A DNA stretch of 64,000 nucleotides from Scybalousia_A sp964542225 (GCA_964542225.1 CAZITO010000001.1:1-64000), one strand, 5' to 3'; positions 54,529-64,000 are shown, counted from the first letter of the stretch. Notes: generated by a model from the letters alone, not told the origin. A program made the numbers and translations.

Positions 54529-55518
54529 ATGAAAAAGAGCATACTTTGTTTGATATTGGGTTGTGTGTTTGCCTTGTCATCCTTGCAAGCGCAAGACCCT
54601 CATTTTTCACAATTTTTTGCCAATCCTCTATACACAAACCCTGCTTTTGCCGGTTCTGAGATTTGCCCGCGTTTGTCTCTCACATACAGAGACCAATGGC
54701 CTTCTTTGGGAGCCTTTAAGACTTTTTCGGCAAGTTATGACCAATACTTTGATTTTCTTTCAGGTGGTATAGGTGTGTATGTAATGAGCGACAAACAAAG
54801 TGATTTTTATAGAATTAATTCGGCGGCGTTAATTTATTCTCTGCATCTGCAACTGACACGCAACATTGCTCTTAATCTTGCGGCACAGGCAAACATAACC
54901 AATCATAGTTTGGATTGGGACGAGTTGGTTTTTGGAGATATGATTGATACTCGTTATGGACAAATATACACCAGCACAATGGCAACTCGTCCAGATGAGA
55001 CCTCTAAAACGTACGTAGATTTTGGAGCAGGAGCCTTGTTGTATGGAGAAAGTTGGTATGCAGGTTTTTCAGCGGTAAATCTAACAAGACCCAAGAACGG
55101 ATTTATTTCCTACAATCGTTTGCCAATAAAATTGACCGCCAACGCGGGAATGAGGTTTAATCTTAGAAGAGATACACGAAGAACAAATGCTTTCTTTGGT
55201 CAACCGATTATCTCTCCAAACATCATATATCAACATCAAGGAGAATTTAACGAATTGAATTATGGTTTGTATTTGGACTGGTCGCCTTTTGTTTTTGGCA
55301 CCTGGTATAGACAATCCATGTCGTTTGGTAATTCTGATGCTGTGGTTTTGTTGTTTGGTTTGCAATGGAAAGACTATAAAATAGGCTATAGTTATGATAT
55401 AACCGTTTCCTCTCTTTCCAATGTATCCGGAGGAGCACACGAGGTTAGTTTGAGTGCAAAACTTCCTTGTCCTGAAAAGAGAAAGAAGGTTAGAAGCATC
55501 AAATGTCCTTCATTCTAA
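54529..55518 (+). CDS. PorP/SprF-family outer-membrane protein
   Basis: The 329-residue protein has a signal peptide (MKKSILCLILGCVFALSSLQA) and the PorP/SprF opening QDPHFSQFFANPLYTNPAFAG, followed by CPRLSLTYRDQWPSLGAFKTFSASYD. Barrel strands follow. Members connect the T9SS or individual cargo to the outer membrane. It is followed 70 bp later by the GldJ/GldK-type lipoprotein gene. Genomes hold several paralogues, so whether this is the core PorP or an accessory SprF is undecided. The 209-bp upstream gap holds only AT-rich sequence with a weak TAATATTG box. Confidence 0.9.
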   Translation: MKKSILCLILGCVFALSSLQAQDPHFSQFFANPLYTNPAFAGSEICPRLSLTYRDQWPSLGAFKTFSASYDQYFDFLSGGIGVYVMSDKQSDFYRINSAALIYSLHLQLTRNIALNLAAQANITNHSLDWDELVFGDMIDTRYGQIYTSTMATRPDETSKTYVDFGAGALLYGESWYAGFSAVNLTRPKNGFISYNRLPIKLTANAGMRFNLRRDTRRTNAFFGQPIISPNIIYQHQGEFNELNYGLYLDWSPFVFGTWYRQSMSFGNSDAVVLLFGLQWKDYKIGYSYDITVSSLSNVSGGAHEVSLSAKLPCPEKRKKVRSIKCPSF

Positions 55519-55588
55519 TTTTTTGAGCGTAAAAAATAAATTGTTGGTTTTAAAGTTTTAATTAAGAATAATAAAATAAATAAAGGAT

Positions 55589-57133
55589 ATGAAAACAATG
55601 TCATTTTTCAGCAAGGTTCTAATGATAACAGCAGTTGCAACATTGTTAATTGCTTGTTCTGGAAAGAAAAAATCTGCCACAACCGGGTGGAATTATGATG
55701 ACCCTAAATGGGGAGGTTTTGAATCTGCCAAAAATGTAGAGCAACAAACCCCTCCGGGTATGGTGTTTATAGAAGGTGGTGCTTTCATTATGGGAAGGTC
55801 TACTGACAATGTAAAATACGAATGGGACAACAATCCAAGAAAGGTTACTGTTTCATCTTTCTATATGGACGAATGTGAGATAACAAATTTGGACTATAGG
55901 GAGTTTTTGTATTGGATACAAAGAGTATATACCGATTATCCTGAGTATTATCAAAGTAATTTGCCTGATACTTTGGTTTGGAGAAGCAAACTTACTTACA
56001 ATGAGCCTATGGTAGAGTACTATTTCCGCTATCCTTCTTGGGCAAACTATCCTGTTGTAGGTGTTAGTTGGATACAGGCCAATAACTATTGCGATTGGAG
56101 GACTGATAGATTAAACGAAAAAGCACTTATAGATGCCGGAATATTGGAGTTTGACCAAGACCAACAAGGAGATAATGTATTTACAACAGATGCTTATCTT
56201 GCGGGACAATATGAGGGATATGTAAAAAAAGAACTTACAGACCTTAATCCTAACTCTGAAGGTGTTAGAAGAGCCAATATGACAGATGGTATTTTGTATC
56301 CTAAATTCAGACTTCCAACCGAAGCAGAATGGGAGTATGCTGCACTTGGTCTTGTAGGCAATACTACCAAAGAAGGTCGTATTTTGGAAAGAAGAATTTA
56401 CCCTTGGAACGGTCATGTTGTACGTACTGACCAAAAGAAATATTATGGTGAGATGCTTGCAAACTTTAAGCGTTCAAGAGGAGATGCAATGGGTGTGGCA
56501 AGTGCTTTGAATGACCATTGGGAATACACTGCTCCTGTGGATTATTACTTCCCTAACGATTATGGTTTGTACAATATGGCAGGTAATGTATCGGAGTGGG
56601 TAATGGATGTTTATCGTCCTAACACACCTGAGGACGCAGGCGACATAAACCCTTATAGAGGAAATGTTTATGTTACAAAAGTTTTGGACTCTGATGGAAT
56701 GATAGCAGAAAAAGATTCTTTGGGTAGAATTACTTACAGAGAGGTTACCGTAGAGGACAATATAAATAGAAGAAATTATAGACAAGCCGACAATATTAAC
56801 TATTTGGATGGAGATTTGGCTTCACAAATAGCAACAAGTTGGCAAACAGAGACCGGAGAAGATGATGAGGAAGAATTGATAGCAACAAATGATTCCGAAG
56901 ACGATGAGGAAGGAGTAAGCGAATCTGTTTCAGAAACGGGTGGTATGTATGATTTTGGCAAATCTTCCATGATTAACGACAAGGTTAGGGTTGTCAAAGG
57001 TGGCTCTTGGAAAGATAAGGCTTTGTATCTATCTCCGGGTGAAAAACGTTTCTTGACTCAAGACCAAAAAACAGAATGGATTGGTTTCCGCTGTGCAATG
57101 GATAGAATGGGTTCAAGGGAAATGCGTAAATAA
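55589..57133 (+). CDS. GldJ/GldK (PorK)-type gliding and T9SS lipoprotein with FGE-sulfatase domain
   Basis: The 514-residue protein has a lipoprotein signal (VLMITAVATLLIACSGKKK, Cys at about 23) and an FGE-like domain: PPGMVFIEGGAFIMG, FYMDECEITNLDYREFLYW, YPKFRLPTEAEWEYAA, NMAGNVSEWVMDVY, VKGGSWKDKA and WIGFRCAMD. The start TTGWNYDDPKWGGFE resembles GldJ. In Flavobacterium johnsoniae gldJ is next to porU and porV, which favours that identity; in P. gingivalis porK follows porP, which favours GldK. An acidic insert (EDDEEELIATNDSEDDEEG) at about 430-450 interrupts the domain. PorL, PorM and PorN genes do not follow. It acts as a ring or scaffold lipoprotein under the outer membrane. Confidence 0.88.
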   Translation: MKTMSFFSKVLMITAVATLLIACSGKKKSATTGWNYDDPKWGGFESAKNVEQQTPPGMVFIEGGAFIMGRSTDNVKYEWDNNPRKVTVSSFYMDECEITNLDYREFLYWIQRVYTDYPEYYQSNLPDTLVWRSKLTYNEPMVEYYFRYPSWANYPVVGVSWIQANNYCDWRTDRLNEKALIDAGILEFDQDQQGDNVFTTDAYLAGQYEGYVKKELTDLNPNSEGVRRANMTDGILYPKFRLPTEAEWEYAALGLVGNTTKEGRILERRIYPWNGHVVRTDQKKYYGEMLANFKRSRGDAMGVASALNDHWEYTAPVDYYFPNDYGLYNMAGNVSEWVMDVYRPNTPEDAGDINPYRGNVYVTKVLDSDGMIAEKDSLGRITYREVTVEDNINRRNYRQADNINYLDGDLASQIATSWQTETGEDDEEELIATNDSEDDEEGVSESVSETGGMYDFGKSSMINDKVRVVKGGSWKDKALYLSPGEKRFLTQDQKTEWIGFRCAMDRMGSREMRK

Positions 57134-57156
57134 GACTTTAGCAAAATAAAAATAAG

Positions 57157-57203
57157 AAATCCTGTGTAGTTTTTTGTAACACTTACAGCACAGGATTTTT
57201 TTG
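57157..57203 (+). terminator. Terminator after the GldJ/GldK-type gene
   Basis: Arms AAATCCTGTG/CACAGGATTT followed by a T-run, just upstream of holA. Confidence 0.85.
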
Positions 57204-57216
57204 TTATTATCAAAGT

Positions 57217-58230
57217 ATGGCAACAGCAACATTAAAACAAATAGAAGACAACATATCGCACAAGGAACTTGCACCTATTTATTTGCTTAGCGGAGAGGAG
57301 CCCTATTATATAGATTTACTTGCCGAAAAGTTTGAGAATGGGGTTATAGAGCAAAGTGCTAAAGATTTTAATTTTGATGTTATATACGGAAAAGATGCTG
57401 TGGCTTCCGTCTTAGTGGGTATGTGCAGACAATATCCTTTGATGGCAGAAAAGCGACTTGTCATACTCAAAGAGGCCCAAATGTTGGATAAATCGGAATG
57501 GAGCAAACTTGCCGTTTATTTTGACAAACCTCAAGCCTCCACCTGTTTTGTAATTTGTAATAAGAGCGAAAGTTTTGATACAAAAACAAAAAATCTCATC
57601 GCAAAAAATGGAGGCATAATATACGAAAGCAAAAGAGAGCCGGACTATAAACTTGCCGCTTGGATAAAGTCTTATATAAAAAACATGGGCTTTACTTCAG
57701 ACGAGCAATCAGTGGTTTTGTTGGAGAATTATTTGGGAAACAATTTGGAAAAGATTAAAAATGAATTAGCAAAACTTAAACTTAATCTCAAAGACAAAAA
57801 ACACATATCGGCTACGGACGTTTCTTCCTATATAGGCATAAGTAAGGACTACAACGTTTTTGAACTACAAAAAGCCCTCTCTACAAAACAAGTATTAAAG
57901 TGTAATCAAATAATAAAATATTTTTCTCAAAATCCCAAAGAAAATCCTATACAGATGATAATACCTGCTTTGTTTTCGTTTTTTCTTAACACTCTCGCCT
58001 GCTCCACCATGAAAGGCAGAACAGCACAAGATATAGCCACAACCTTACATTCCTCCACTTTTAAACTAAAAGATTGTATGACAGCCATCAACTATTACAG
58101 CACTGAGAAATTATTTTCCATCATATCACTTTTTGAAGATTATGATTTGAAAACAAAAGGAGTTAATGTATCTCCTCTTTGCAAAGAAAACGAATTATTA
58201 AAAGAATTGATTTTTAAAATATTACATTAA
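57217..58230 (+). CDS. holA: DNA polymerase III subunit delta
   Basis: The 337-residue protein has the HolA layout: PIYLLSGEEPYYIDLLAEKF at the N-terminus, FNFDVIYGKDA, PLMAEKRLVILKEAQML and the helical C-terminal clamp-loader collar domain (VFELQKALSTKQV). It opens the sliding clamp during loading. It begins right after the terminator of the GldJ/K-type gene, so it forms a new unit, followed 17 bp later by the TonB receptor gene. Confidence 0.93.
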   Translation: MATATLKQIEDNISHKELAPIYLLSGEEPYYIDLLAEKFENGVIEQSAKDFNFDVIYGKDAVASVLVGMCRQYPLMAEKRLVILKEAQMLDKSEWSKLAVYFDKPQASTCFVICNKSESFDTKTKNLIAKNGGIIYESKREPDYKLAAWIKSYIKNMGFTSDEQSVVLLENYLGNNLEKIKNELAKLKLNLKDKKHISATDVSSYIGISKDYNVFELQKALSTKQVLKCNQIIKYFSQNPKENPIQMIIPALFSFFLNTLACSTMKGRTAQDIATTLHSSTFKLKDCMTAINYYSTEKLFSIISLFEDYDLKTKGVNVSPLCKENELLKELIFKILH

Positions 58231-58246
58231 ACACACCAAACAATAG

Positions 58247-60547
58247 ATGAAAAGACTTTTTTTTACTTTTTGTTTCCTGCTTATTTGCTTTGTTTCCTAT
58301 TCTCAAGTAGGTACCATAAAAGGCTTTGTTTATAATAGAGACAATGGTGAGCCTGTACTGTTTGCCAATATTATTTTAGAAAATACCACTATGGGAGCAA
58401 GTACGGATGACAATGGTTATTTTGTTATAAACAATGTAAAACCCAATACCTACAATATCAAAATACAGTGTTTGGGTTATAAAGACAGTACTTTTGCAAT
58501 AACGGTAGAAAAAAGTAGTTTGATAAACTTAAAAATAGAACTTTTTCCAAATATACAACAATTGGATGTTGTAGAGGTTTTAGGCAATAAGGAGGCCTCA
58601 CGCACAGAAAGTCAGGTTTCCATACAAAAAATAACTGCTAACGATATATATAAAATACCCTCAATAGGAGGTCAAGCCGATATTGCACAATATCTTCAAG
58701 TATTGCCGGGTGTTATTTCCTCCGGAGACCAAGGCGGACAATTATACATACGAGGAGGTTCTGCAATACAAAATAAAGTACTTTTGGACGGAATGGTGGT
58801 TTATAATCCTTTTCATTCCATAGGAATTTTTTCTGTTTTTGAAACAGATATTATTCGTAAAGCCGATGTTTATACAGGAGGTTTTGGAGCCCAATACGGG
58901 GGCAGGCTTTCCTCTGTTATAGATATATCCACTAAAGACGGAAACAAAAAAAGAACAGAAGGCAAAATTTCCTTTTCTACTTTTGCTGCTTCGGCTCTTT
59001 TGGAAGGACCTATAATAAAAGATAAGGAGGACAGACCTTATTCTCTTTCTTATATTTTGACTGCAAAAAAGTCTTATCTTTCTCAAACTTCCAACTCCAT
59101 ATATGGTTACATAGATAACGACTTACCTTACGATTTTTTTGACCTTTATGGCAAAATTTCCTTAACATCTAAAGAGGGAAGTAAGATAAATTTGTTTGGT
59201 TTTAATTTTACCGATGATGTCAAAGGATATAAAAATGTGGCAGATTTTAATTGGAAAAATATGGGGGTAGGAACTCATTTCCTACTTTTGCCTCCGGGTA
59301 CTTCCTCTTTGGTAGAAGGAACTATTGCTTATTCAAAATACAATATGGATATGTCAGCCACAACCAATGAAGGCGAACAATCAAGCGAAATAAGTTCTTT
59401 TTCCGGAATTTTGTCGGCAACTTCTTTTTATAATAAGAATCAATTAAAATATGGCTTGGAAATGATAGCCAACAAAACAGCCTCTTTATTCTCCTCTATG
59501 GACAATGAAGTTGTGGACAATTCAACAGAAATGGCAGCGTTTGTGCTTTTCAAAGGATTTTTAGGAAATTTGTTATACGAGCCAAGTTTGAGATTTTCTC
59601 ACTATGCTTCTTTGAGTGAAAGTTATATTGAGCCTAAACTTTCTCTTAAATACAATGTTAGCAAAGATTTTAGATTAAAGGCTGCCTTGGGACAATATAC
59701 TCAAAGTTTTATAGATACAAAAAGTGATAGAGATATTGTTAATTTATTTACAGGTTATTTGACCACAGGGCCTGATTTGTATGGTGGAGTTGTTTCTTCT
59801 TTTCAAGGCAAGGCTATTGACCACTATGTAGAAAAGTCCAATCACTTTATTTTTGGAGCAGAATGGGATATTGTCAGACATCTTACACTCAATGCAGAAA
59901 TATATTACAAGACAATGAGCAATTTGCTTGCCGTAAATAGAGACAAATTATTTGACAATAATTCGTTAAATTCAGATTTACCCGAATATCAAACAAAAAC
60001 ATTTGCCGTAGAAAAAGGTACTGCCTACGGAGGAGATATAAGTTTGTTGTATTCGGACGGAAGATTTTATTTTTGGGCAATATACTCTTATGGCAAAGTG
60101 GAAAGAGAAAACGAAGTTCAAACCTATAATCCTCACTATGATAGGAGACATAATATAAATGTACTTGTTTCTTATCAATTTGGCAGAGATAGAAGTTTTG
60201 AACTTTCGGCAAGATGGAATTATGGCTCAGGTTTTCCTTTTACCGGTACGCAAGGCTTTGTAGAATACCTTCCTATCACATCGCTTGACTATGATTATAC
60301 CTCTGCCAATGGCAATATACACACTCTTTATGGCACACTAAACGGACAACGTTTGCCCTCATATCATAGGTTGGATATTTCTGCAAAGAAAAGATTTAAC
60401 ATATTTGCACACTCTGTTTTGGAAATAGATGCTTCTGTAACCAATGTATATGATAGAAACAATATTTTCTATTATGATAGGGTAAGTTCAGAAAGGGTTG
60501 ACCAATTGCCTATTATGCCTTCTTTAGCCATAAGTCTTACTTTCTAA
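58247..60547 (+). CDS. TonB-dependent receptor with carboxypeptidase-regulatory-like domain
   Basis: The 766-residue protein has a signal peptide (MKRLFFTFCFLLICFVSYS), an N-terminal CarboxypepD-reg-like domain (about 22-105: TIKGFVYNRDNGEPVLFANII, STDDNGYFVIN), a plug (about 120-230: DIAQYLQVLPGVISSGDQGG, LYIRGGSAIQNKVLLDGMVV) and a barrel ending AISLTF. It imports a ligand through the outer membrane with TonB energy. No SusD partner is beside it, so it is not a canonical PUL receptor. The porin-like gene follows after 40 bp. Confidence 0.93.
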   Translation: MKRLFFTFCFLLICFVSYSQVGTIKGFVYNRDNGEPVLFANIILENTTMGASTDDNGYFVINNVKPNTYNIKIQCLGYKDSTFAITVEKSSLINLKIELFPNIQQLDVVEVLGNKEASRTESQVSIQKITANDIYKIPSIGGQADIAQYLQVLPGVISSGDQGGQLYIRGGSAIQNKVLLDGMVVYNPFHSIGIFSVFETDIIRKADVYTGGFGAQYGGRLSSVIDISTKDGNKKRTEGKISFSTFAASALLEGPIIKDKEDRPYSLSYILTAKKSYLSQTSNSIYGYIDNDLPYDFFDLYGKISLTSKEGSKINLFGFNFTDDVKGYKNVADFNWKNMGVGTHFLLLPPGTSSLVEGTIAYSKYNMDMSATTNEGEQSSEISSFSGILSATSFYNKNQLKYGLEMIANKTASLFSSMDNEVVDNSTEMAAFVLFKGFLGNLLYEPSLRFSHYASLSESYIEPKLSLKYNVSKDFRLKAALGQYTQSFIDTKSDRDIVNLFTGYLTTGPDLYGGVVSSFQGKAIDHYVEKSNHFIFGAEWDIVRHLTLNAEIYYKTMSNLLAVNRDKLFDNNSLNSDLPEYQTKTFAVEKGTAYGGDISLLYSDGRFYFWAIYSYGKVERENEVQTYNPHYDRRHNINVLVSYQFGRDRSFELSARWNYGSGFPFTGTQGFVEYLPITSLDYDYTSANGNIHTLYGTLNGQRLPSYHRLDISAKKRFNIFAHSVLEIDASVTNVYDRNNIFYYDRVSSERVDQLPIMPSLAISLTF

Positions 60548-60587
60548 AAAACAAACTACAAAAAAATCATCAACACAAACTTTTTTT

Positions 60588-61769
60588 ATGAAAACCAATA
60601 GGCTTATAGTTATTCTGTTTTTCTGCATTTTTGTTTGCAATGTAACTTTTGGACAATTGGAAAATCTAAGGCTCAATGGTTATGTACAAACAGATTTTGA
60701 ATTATCTGAAAAAGACGGAAGCACATATTTAGGACCGGCTTATTCTGTGGCAAGAGATGGCAACTCCGATTATTATTTTCGTTATGGAGTTTATAGAGGA
60801 CTTGTAAGAGCAACATTTGAAAGTGATAAAGGGTCGGGAGCATTGGAAATCAATGTAACCGAAGCAGGTGTTATACCTTTGGTTGCCTATTTGCAGTTTG
60901 ACCCATACAAATGGCTTAGTTTTCAGGCAGGCTTATTAAACATAGACTATGGTTATGAACTCAACCTACCTTCTTCTATTTTTGAAACCATAGAACGTTC
61001 TGCCTTTACACGTCTTTTATTTCCAAAGGAACACGATTTGGGATTTAAATTTACCCTCACCTACCCTTTCAAAGACAAAAAAAATAATTTAACCCTTTCC
61101 TTGGGTATGACCTCTGGCAATGGTATAAACAAAATAGTGGACAAACATATGAATTTTATGTCTCATCTTAAATATGATTACAAAGGAGATATTTTTTCCT
61201 TTGGTGTTGGGACATCTTATTACGAAGGACTTACCAATAATGCAGGTGATAAAATCTACGAGGTAAAAAACAATATTTGGCAAGAAGAATCAACCTTACC
61301 TAACAAAAAAAACGCAAGACGTTATATAAACTTTGAATTGCAATTGGGTTACGCTTCTCAACTTGGTCTTTCTACCCTCAGAGGTGAGACGACTTTTGGC
61401 TTACAACCTTCGAGAAAAGACAATTTTTCCTCACAAGACAACAATTCCTATAACTACGAGGATGCTTTCGCTTATCAAAGGCATTTTTGGGGCTATACCT
61501 TTTGTTTTATACAAAAATTTGATAAACTGCCACCGCTATCTCTTGTAGCAAAGTATTCTTATTTTGACAAAAACACGCAATTATCTTCCAAAGAAGTTGA
61601 AAATATTACAGATTTATGTATGCAAAACTTTGGTTTCGGAGCAATATGGGAGTTCAATTCTCATATAAAAGCCTATCTGTTTTATGATATGTACAGCAAC
61701 GAGACAAACAACATATTTAAACAATTTAAAGACAATGTTTTGCATTTAAGATTACAATATAAATTCTAA
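60588..61769 (+). CDS. Porin-like outer-membrane protein (OprO/OprP-type barrel)
   Basis: The 393-residue protein has a signal peptide (LIVILFFCIFVCNVTFG) and the pattern of phosphate-selective porin relatives: LRLNGYVQTDFEL, FRYGVYRGLVRATFE, LSFQAGLLNIDYGYELNLPS and a terminal LRLQYKF. The substrate is unknown. It is probably in an operon with the TonB receptor upstream and the hydrolase 13 bp downstream. Confidence 0.75.
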   Translation: MKTNRLIVILFFCIFVCNVTFGQLENLRLNGYVQTDFELSEKDGSTYLGPAYSVARDGNSDYYFRYGVYRGLVRATFESDKGSGALEINVTEAGVIPLVAYLQFDPYKWLSFQAGLLNIDYGYELNLPSSIFETIERSAFTRLLFPKEHDLGFKFTLTYPFKDKKNNLTLSLGMTSGNGINKIVDKHMNFMSHLKYDYKGDIFSFGVGTSYYEGLTNNAGDKIYEVKNNIWQEESTLPNKKNARRYINFELQLGYASQLGLSTLRGETTFGLQPSRKDNFSSQDNNSYNYEDAFAYQRHFWGYTFCFIQKFDKLPPLSLVAKYSYFDKNTQLSSKEVENITDLCMQNFGFGAIWEFNSHIKAYLFYDMYSNETNNIFKQFKDNVLHLRLQYKF

Positions 61770-61782
61770 AAAAATTAAATAA

Positions 61783-62586
61783 ATGATATATAATACACTT
61801 CTATTCAAAGGCAAAAAAATAAATTATAGGTGCGAAGGCGAAGGCGAAAAAACTTTGGTATTACTGCATGGTTTTATGAATAATCTATGCGTATGGGACA
61901 AGTATTTCTCTGCTTATAGAGATAAAATGAGAGTGGTTGCCATAGATTTGATAGGACATGGAGAAAGTGAAGTTGTAGAGGAAATTTCTTCTATGGAACT
62001 GCAAGCCGAAATGATTAAAGAGGTTTTGAATGCTTTGAATATCAAATCTTGCGTTATGGTAGGGCATTCCATGGGAGGTATGATAACTCTGTGTTTTGCG
62101 GAAAAGTATCCAGAGTATCTAAAAGGTTATTGCCTTTTACATTCAAGTGCTTTGGCAGACAATCCCAAAGGCATAGAAAATCGCAAACGTGCTTGTAAAA
62201 TAGTAAATGAGAATAAACTAAAATATATTGTGGATTTTATTCCAAATCTTTTTGCAGAAGAAAATGTTGATAAATTTGCCAATGAAATAAACACGCTAAA
62301 AGATATAGCCCTTTCCACACCAAAAGAAGGTATTATAGCAGCACAACTCGGAATGATAGAAAGAACAGACCGCAGAGTTGTTTTGGGCTTAAGTAAGGTA
62401 CCGGTATTATTTATTGTAGGCAAAAAAGACGTAAGGGCTGACGTTTTAAGTGTTTTGGCAACAAGTGTTTTACCAAAACATGCTGAAGTATTGTTATTGA
62501 GTTGTGGACACATGTCCTTTATAGAGGAAGAAAAAATAATAAAAATACGTTTGCTTTCTTTTGTAGATATGTGTTTTGATTTATAA
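61783..62586 (+). CDS. Alpha/beta-hydrolase
   Basis: The 267-residue protein shows LVLLHGFMNN (oxyanion region), the nucleophile elbow GHSMGG with S96, an acidic residue in FIVGKKDVRA and His in LLSCGHMSFIEEE. It is a typical cytoplasmic esterase/lipase-type hydrolase with no signal peptide. The substrate cannot be assigned. It closes the receptor-porin-hydrolase run and is convergent with lnt (18-bp gap). Confidence 0.9.
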   Translation: MIYNTLLFKGKKINYRCEGEGEKTLVLLHGFMNNLCVWDKYFSAYRDKMRVVAIDLIGHGESEVVEEISSMELQAEMIKEVLNALNIKSCVMVGHSMGGMITLCFAEKYPEYLKGYCLLHSSALADNPKGIENRKRACKIVNENKLKYIVDFIPNLFAEENVDKFANEINTLKDIALSTPKEGIIAAQLGMIERTDRRVVLGLSKVPVLFIVGKKDVRADVLSVLATSVLPKHAEVLLLSCGHMSFIEEEKIIKIRLLSFVDMCFDL

Positions 62587-62604
62587 ACAGAAATTGTCAA
62601 TAAT

Positions 62605-64000
62605 TTATAACTCTTTCTTTCTGACTTTGTTTATAACCATGGAGTATATAAGTAGTAATACAGCAAAGAAAGATAAAGGCTTGATAAGAATATCTCCGTT
62701 TTTGGTAAAAAACGTCTGACTTGTTTGCAAGGGCAAAGTGCTTCTCAATGCAGTTTGTTCCCAATAAGGAGTTTTTTTCAACACTTCTCCTCGTGGTGAA
62801 ATAAAAGCAGAAATACCCGTATTGGCAGAACGTGCTACATATCTGCGATTTTCTATTGCCCTCAATCTTGCAAAAGAAAAATGTTGTCTGTATCCTGCAG
62901 TATTTCCCCACCAGCCGTCATTGGTTGCAATGAAAAGCAGATTGGCTCCTTCTTTTACAAATTTTCTAACATAATCGCCATCCACAGACTCATAACAAAT
63001 AGCCGTACCAACGGTTATAGGCTTGCTTTTTGAGGGAAAAACCACTGTGTTGCTGTCTATTCCCAAAGTGCCTATTGTTCCACCCAAGTTTAAGGCAAAT
63101 TTTTCCACAAAAGAAAGATATTTTTTGAAAGGCATTTTTTCCACTCCAACCGTTAATATGGTTTTATGATGTATGCCAAAGTCCTCTAATTTCCCACTGC
63201 GAGGTATATCTATAACTATATTGCAAGATTCAAAATATTTATCCTTAACATCAGCAAAAGGTCGGGCAGCCTCTGTTATAACTCCATCAGGCAAAAGTCT
63301 CCTTGAGGAAAGCCCCGCTATTACTTCAGCCTTTTTGTATTTATTGGCAAAATCATTTAGTTGTAACACACTTGGCACTTGGTCTATATACTCTTCCCAT
63401 GCAAATTCTTGTATGGCGCTTTCGGGCATAAGAATATAATCCACCTTATCATCCATCAAAGGCTCTATCAGTTTCAAAGACCTATTTATTACCTGATGAG
63501 GAGCAAGTGCATACTGTTCTGTGTAAGGGTCAAGATTGGGTTGTACAATTACAACATCCGCCGTCTTTTGGGTGTTGTCATCTTTGTAAGCAAACCACAT
63601 AAAAGCCGAGCAAATCATAGGCAAAAGCACTGTAATAAAAGCAAAGTAATATTTTTTTCTATACTTAAAACAAAGATAAATAACTATGTTGCAAAGCAAT
63701 ATCCAAATACTTCCGCCTTCCATACCGCTTATACTATACCATTGGACGAGAAAAGGATAGTTTGCAAAAGTGTTACCCAAATTTAACCATGGAAAATTGA
63801 CATCCCAATTAAACTGCACATACTCAAACAACATCCAAAACAAAATCAAAAAGAAATAAGAACCTACATTATAATTGGAAACCTTTCTGCAAAAATGATA
63901 TAGTTGAAAAACCAAGGACATAAAGCAAGCCTCATAAAAAGGAACAACGAGCCCTATTAAAGAAGCCTTACTAATCCACCATGTTTGACTAAGACAAAAA
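62605..64000 (-). CDS. lnt: Apolipoprotein N-acyltransferase, N-terminus outside window
   Basis: The frame runs open off the right edge (SQTWWISKASLIG before an internal Met at 63921), so at least 464 residues are present and about 60-90 are missing. The C-terminal nitrilase domain has the catalytic Glu (MPESAIQEF), Lys (HKTILTVGVEK) and Cys (GTAICYES). Membrane helices precede it and one follows (FFAVLLLIYSMVINKV). It N-acylates the Cys of outer-membrane lipoproteins, a step the many lipoproteins here depend on. Confidence 0.93.
   Translation of the reverse strand, partial: FCLSQTWWISKASLIGLVVPFYEACFMSLVFQLYHFCRKVSNYNVGSYFFLILFWMLFEYVQFNWDVNFPWLNLGNTFANYPFLVQWYSISGMEGGSIWILLCNIVIYLCFKYRKKYYFAFITVLLPMICSAFMWFAYKDDNTQKTADVVIVQPNLDPYTEQYALAPHQVINRSLKLIEPLMDDKVDYILMPESAIQEFAWEEYIDQVPSVLQLNDFANKYKKAEVIAGLSSRRLLPDGVITEAARPFADVKDKYFESCNIVIDIPRSGKLEDFGIHHKTILTVGVEKMPFKKYLSFVEKFALNLGGTIGTLGIDSNTVVFPSKSKPITVGTAICYESVDGDYVRKFVKEGANLLFIATNDGWWGNTAGYRQHFSFARLRAIENRRYVARSANTGISAFISPRGEVLKKTPYWEQTALRSTLPLQTSQTFFTKNGDILIKPLSFFAVLLLIYSMVINKVRKKEL

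Overview
The window is AT-rich DNA from a member of the phylum Bacteroidota, most likely class Bacteroidia (Bacteroidales-like). The evidence is a set of type IX secretion (T9SS) genes (porU, porV, a porP/sprF homologue, a GldJ/GldK-type lipoprotein), T9SS C-terminal sorting signals, many promoters of the Bacteroidota type (TTTG, about 19-21 nt, TAnnTTTG), tRNA genes without encoded CCA, and an unlinked atpD-atpC pair. I cannot name a genus from sequence alone.

Layout. 1-5308 (-): 5' part of a giant secreted protein of alternating jelly-roll (cleaved-adhesin/MAM-like) and fibronectin-III modules. 5428-9666 (-): a double activase of the 2-hydroxyacyl-CoA dehydratase type. 9.7-10.6 kb: first copy of a dispersed non-coding element. 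10.6-11.8 kb (-): xerC/D-type recombinase and hibernation factor hpf. 11.9-20.0 kb (+): a compact operon of a TPR protein, a plug-less beta-barrel, an O-antigen ligase/polymerase-like membrane protein and a BaiN-type flavoprotein, followed by a FISUMP-type secreted protein and tRNA-Ser. 21.7-26.8 kb (-): HD hydrolase, small outer-membrane protein, FtsX-like permease, OmpA-family protein and a shortened paralogue. 27-29.9 kb (+): peptidylarginine-deiminase-like enzyme with a T9SS tail, and an outer-membrane barrel. 30-31 kb (-): galE. 31.2-33.7 kb (+): membrane pyrophosphatase. 33.8-34.3 kb: second element copy. 34.6-44.2 kb (+): tRNA-CAU, leuS, atpD, atpC, a coiled-coil lipoprotein, a DUF3109 protein, a PPi-type phosphofructokinase, purE, and a kinase-dCMP deaminase fusion. 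44.3-48.3 kb (-): TPR protein, DUF4301 protein, tRNA-Phe. 48.6-49.0 kb: third element copy, inverted. 49.2-62.6 kb (+): porU-porV-ispF, porP-like, GldJ/K-like, holA, TonB-dependent receptor, porin-like protein and an alpha/beta hydrolase. 62.6-64.0 kb (-): lnt, cut by the window edge.

How the parts fit. Secretion and surface biology dominate: PorU and PorV process and anchor CTD-bearing cargo, and the deiminase at 27.0 kb is a clear cargo candidate; the giant adhesin may be another, but its C-terminus lies outside. The pyrophosphatase and a phosphofructokinase with PPi-type active-site residues suggest pyrophosphate is used as an energy currency.

Most unusual: three copies of a roughly 430-465 bp intergenic element. 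Each contains a near-ideal Bacteroidota promoter between 25-bp inverted repeats, next to three alternately oriented copies of one 12-bp core able to form mutually exclusive hairpins. It carries no credible gene and I know no description of it. The best protein-level leads are the T9SS-tailed deiminase and the AvcD-like kinase-deaminase fusion.
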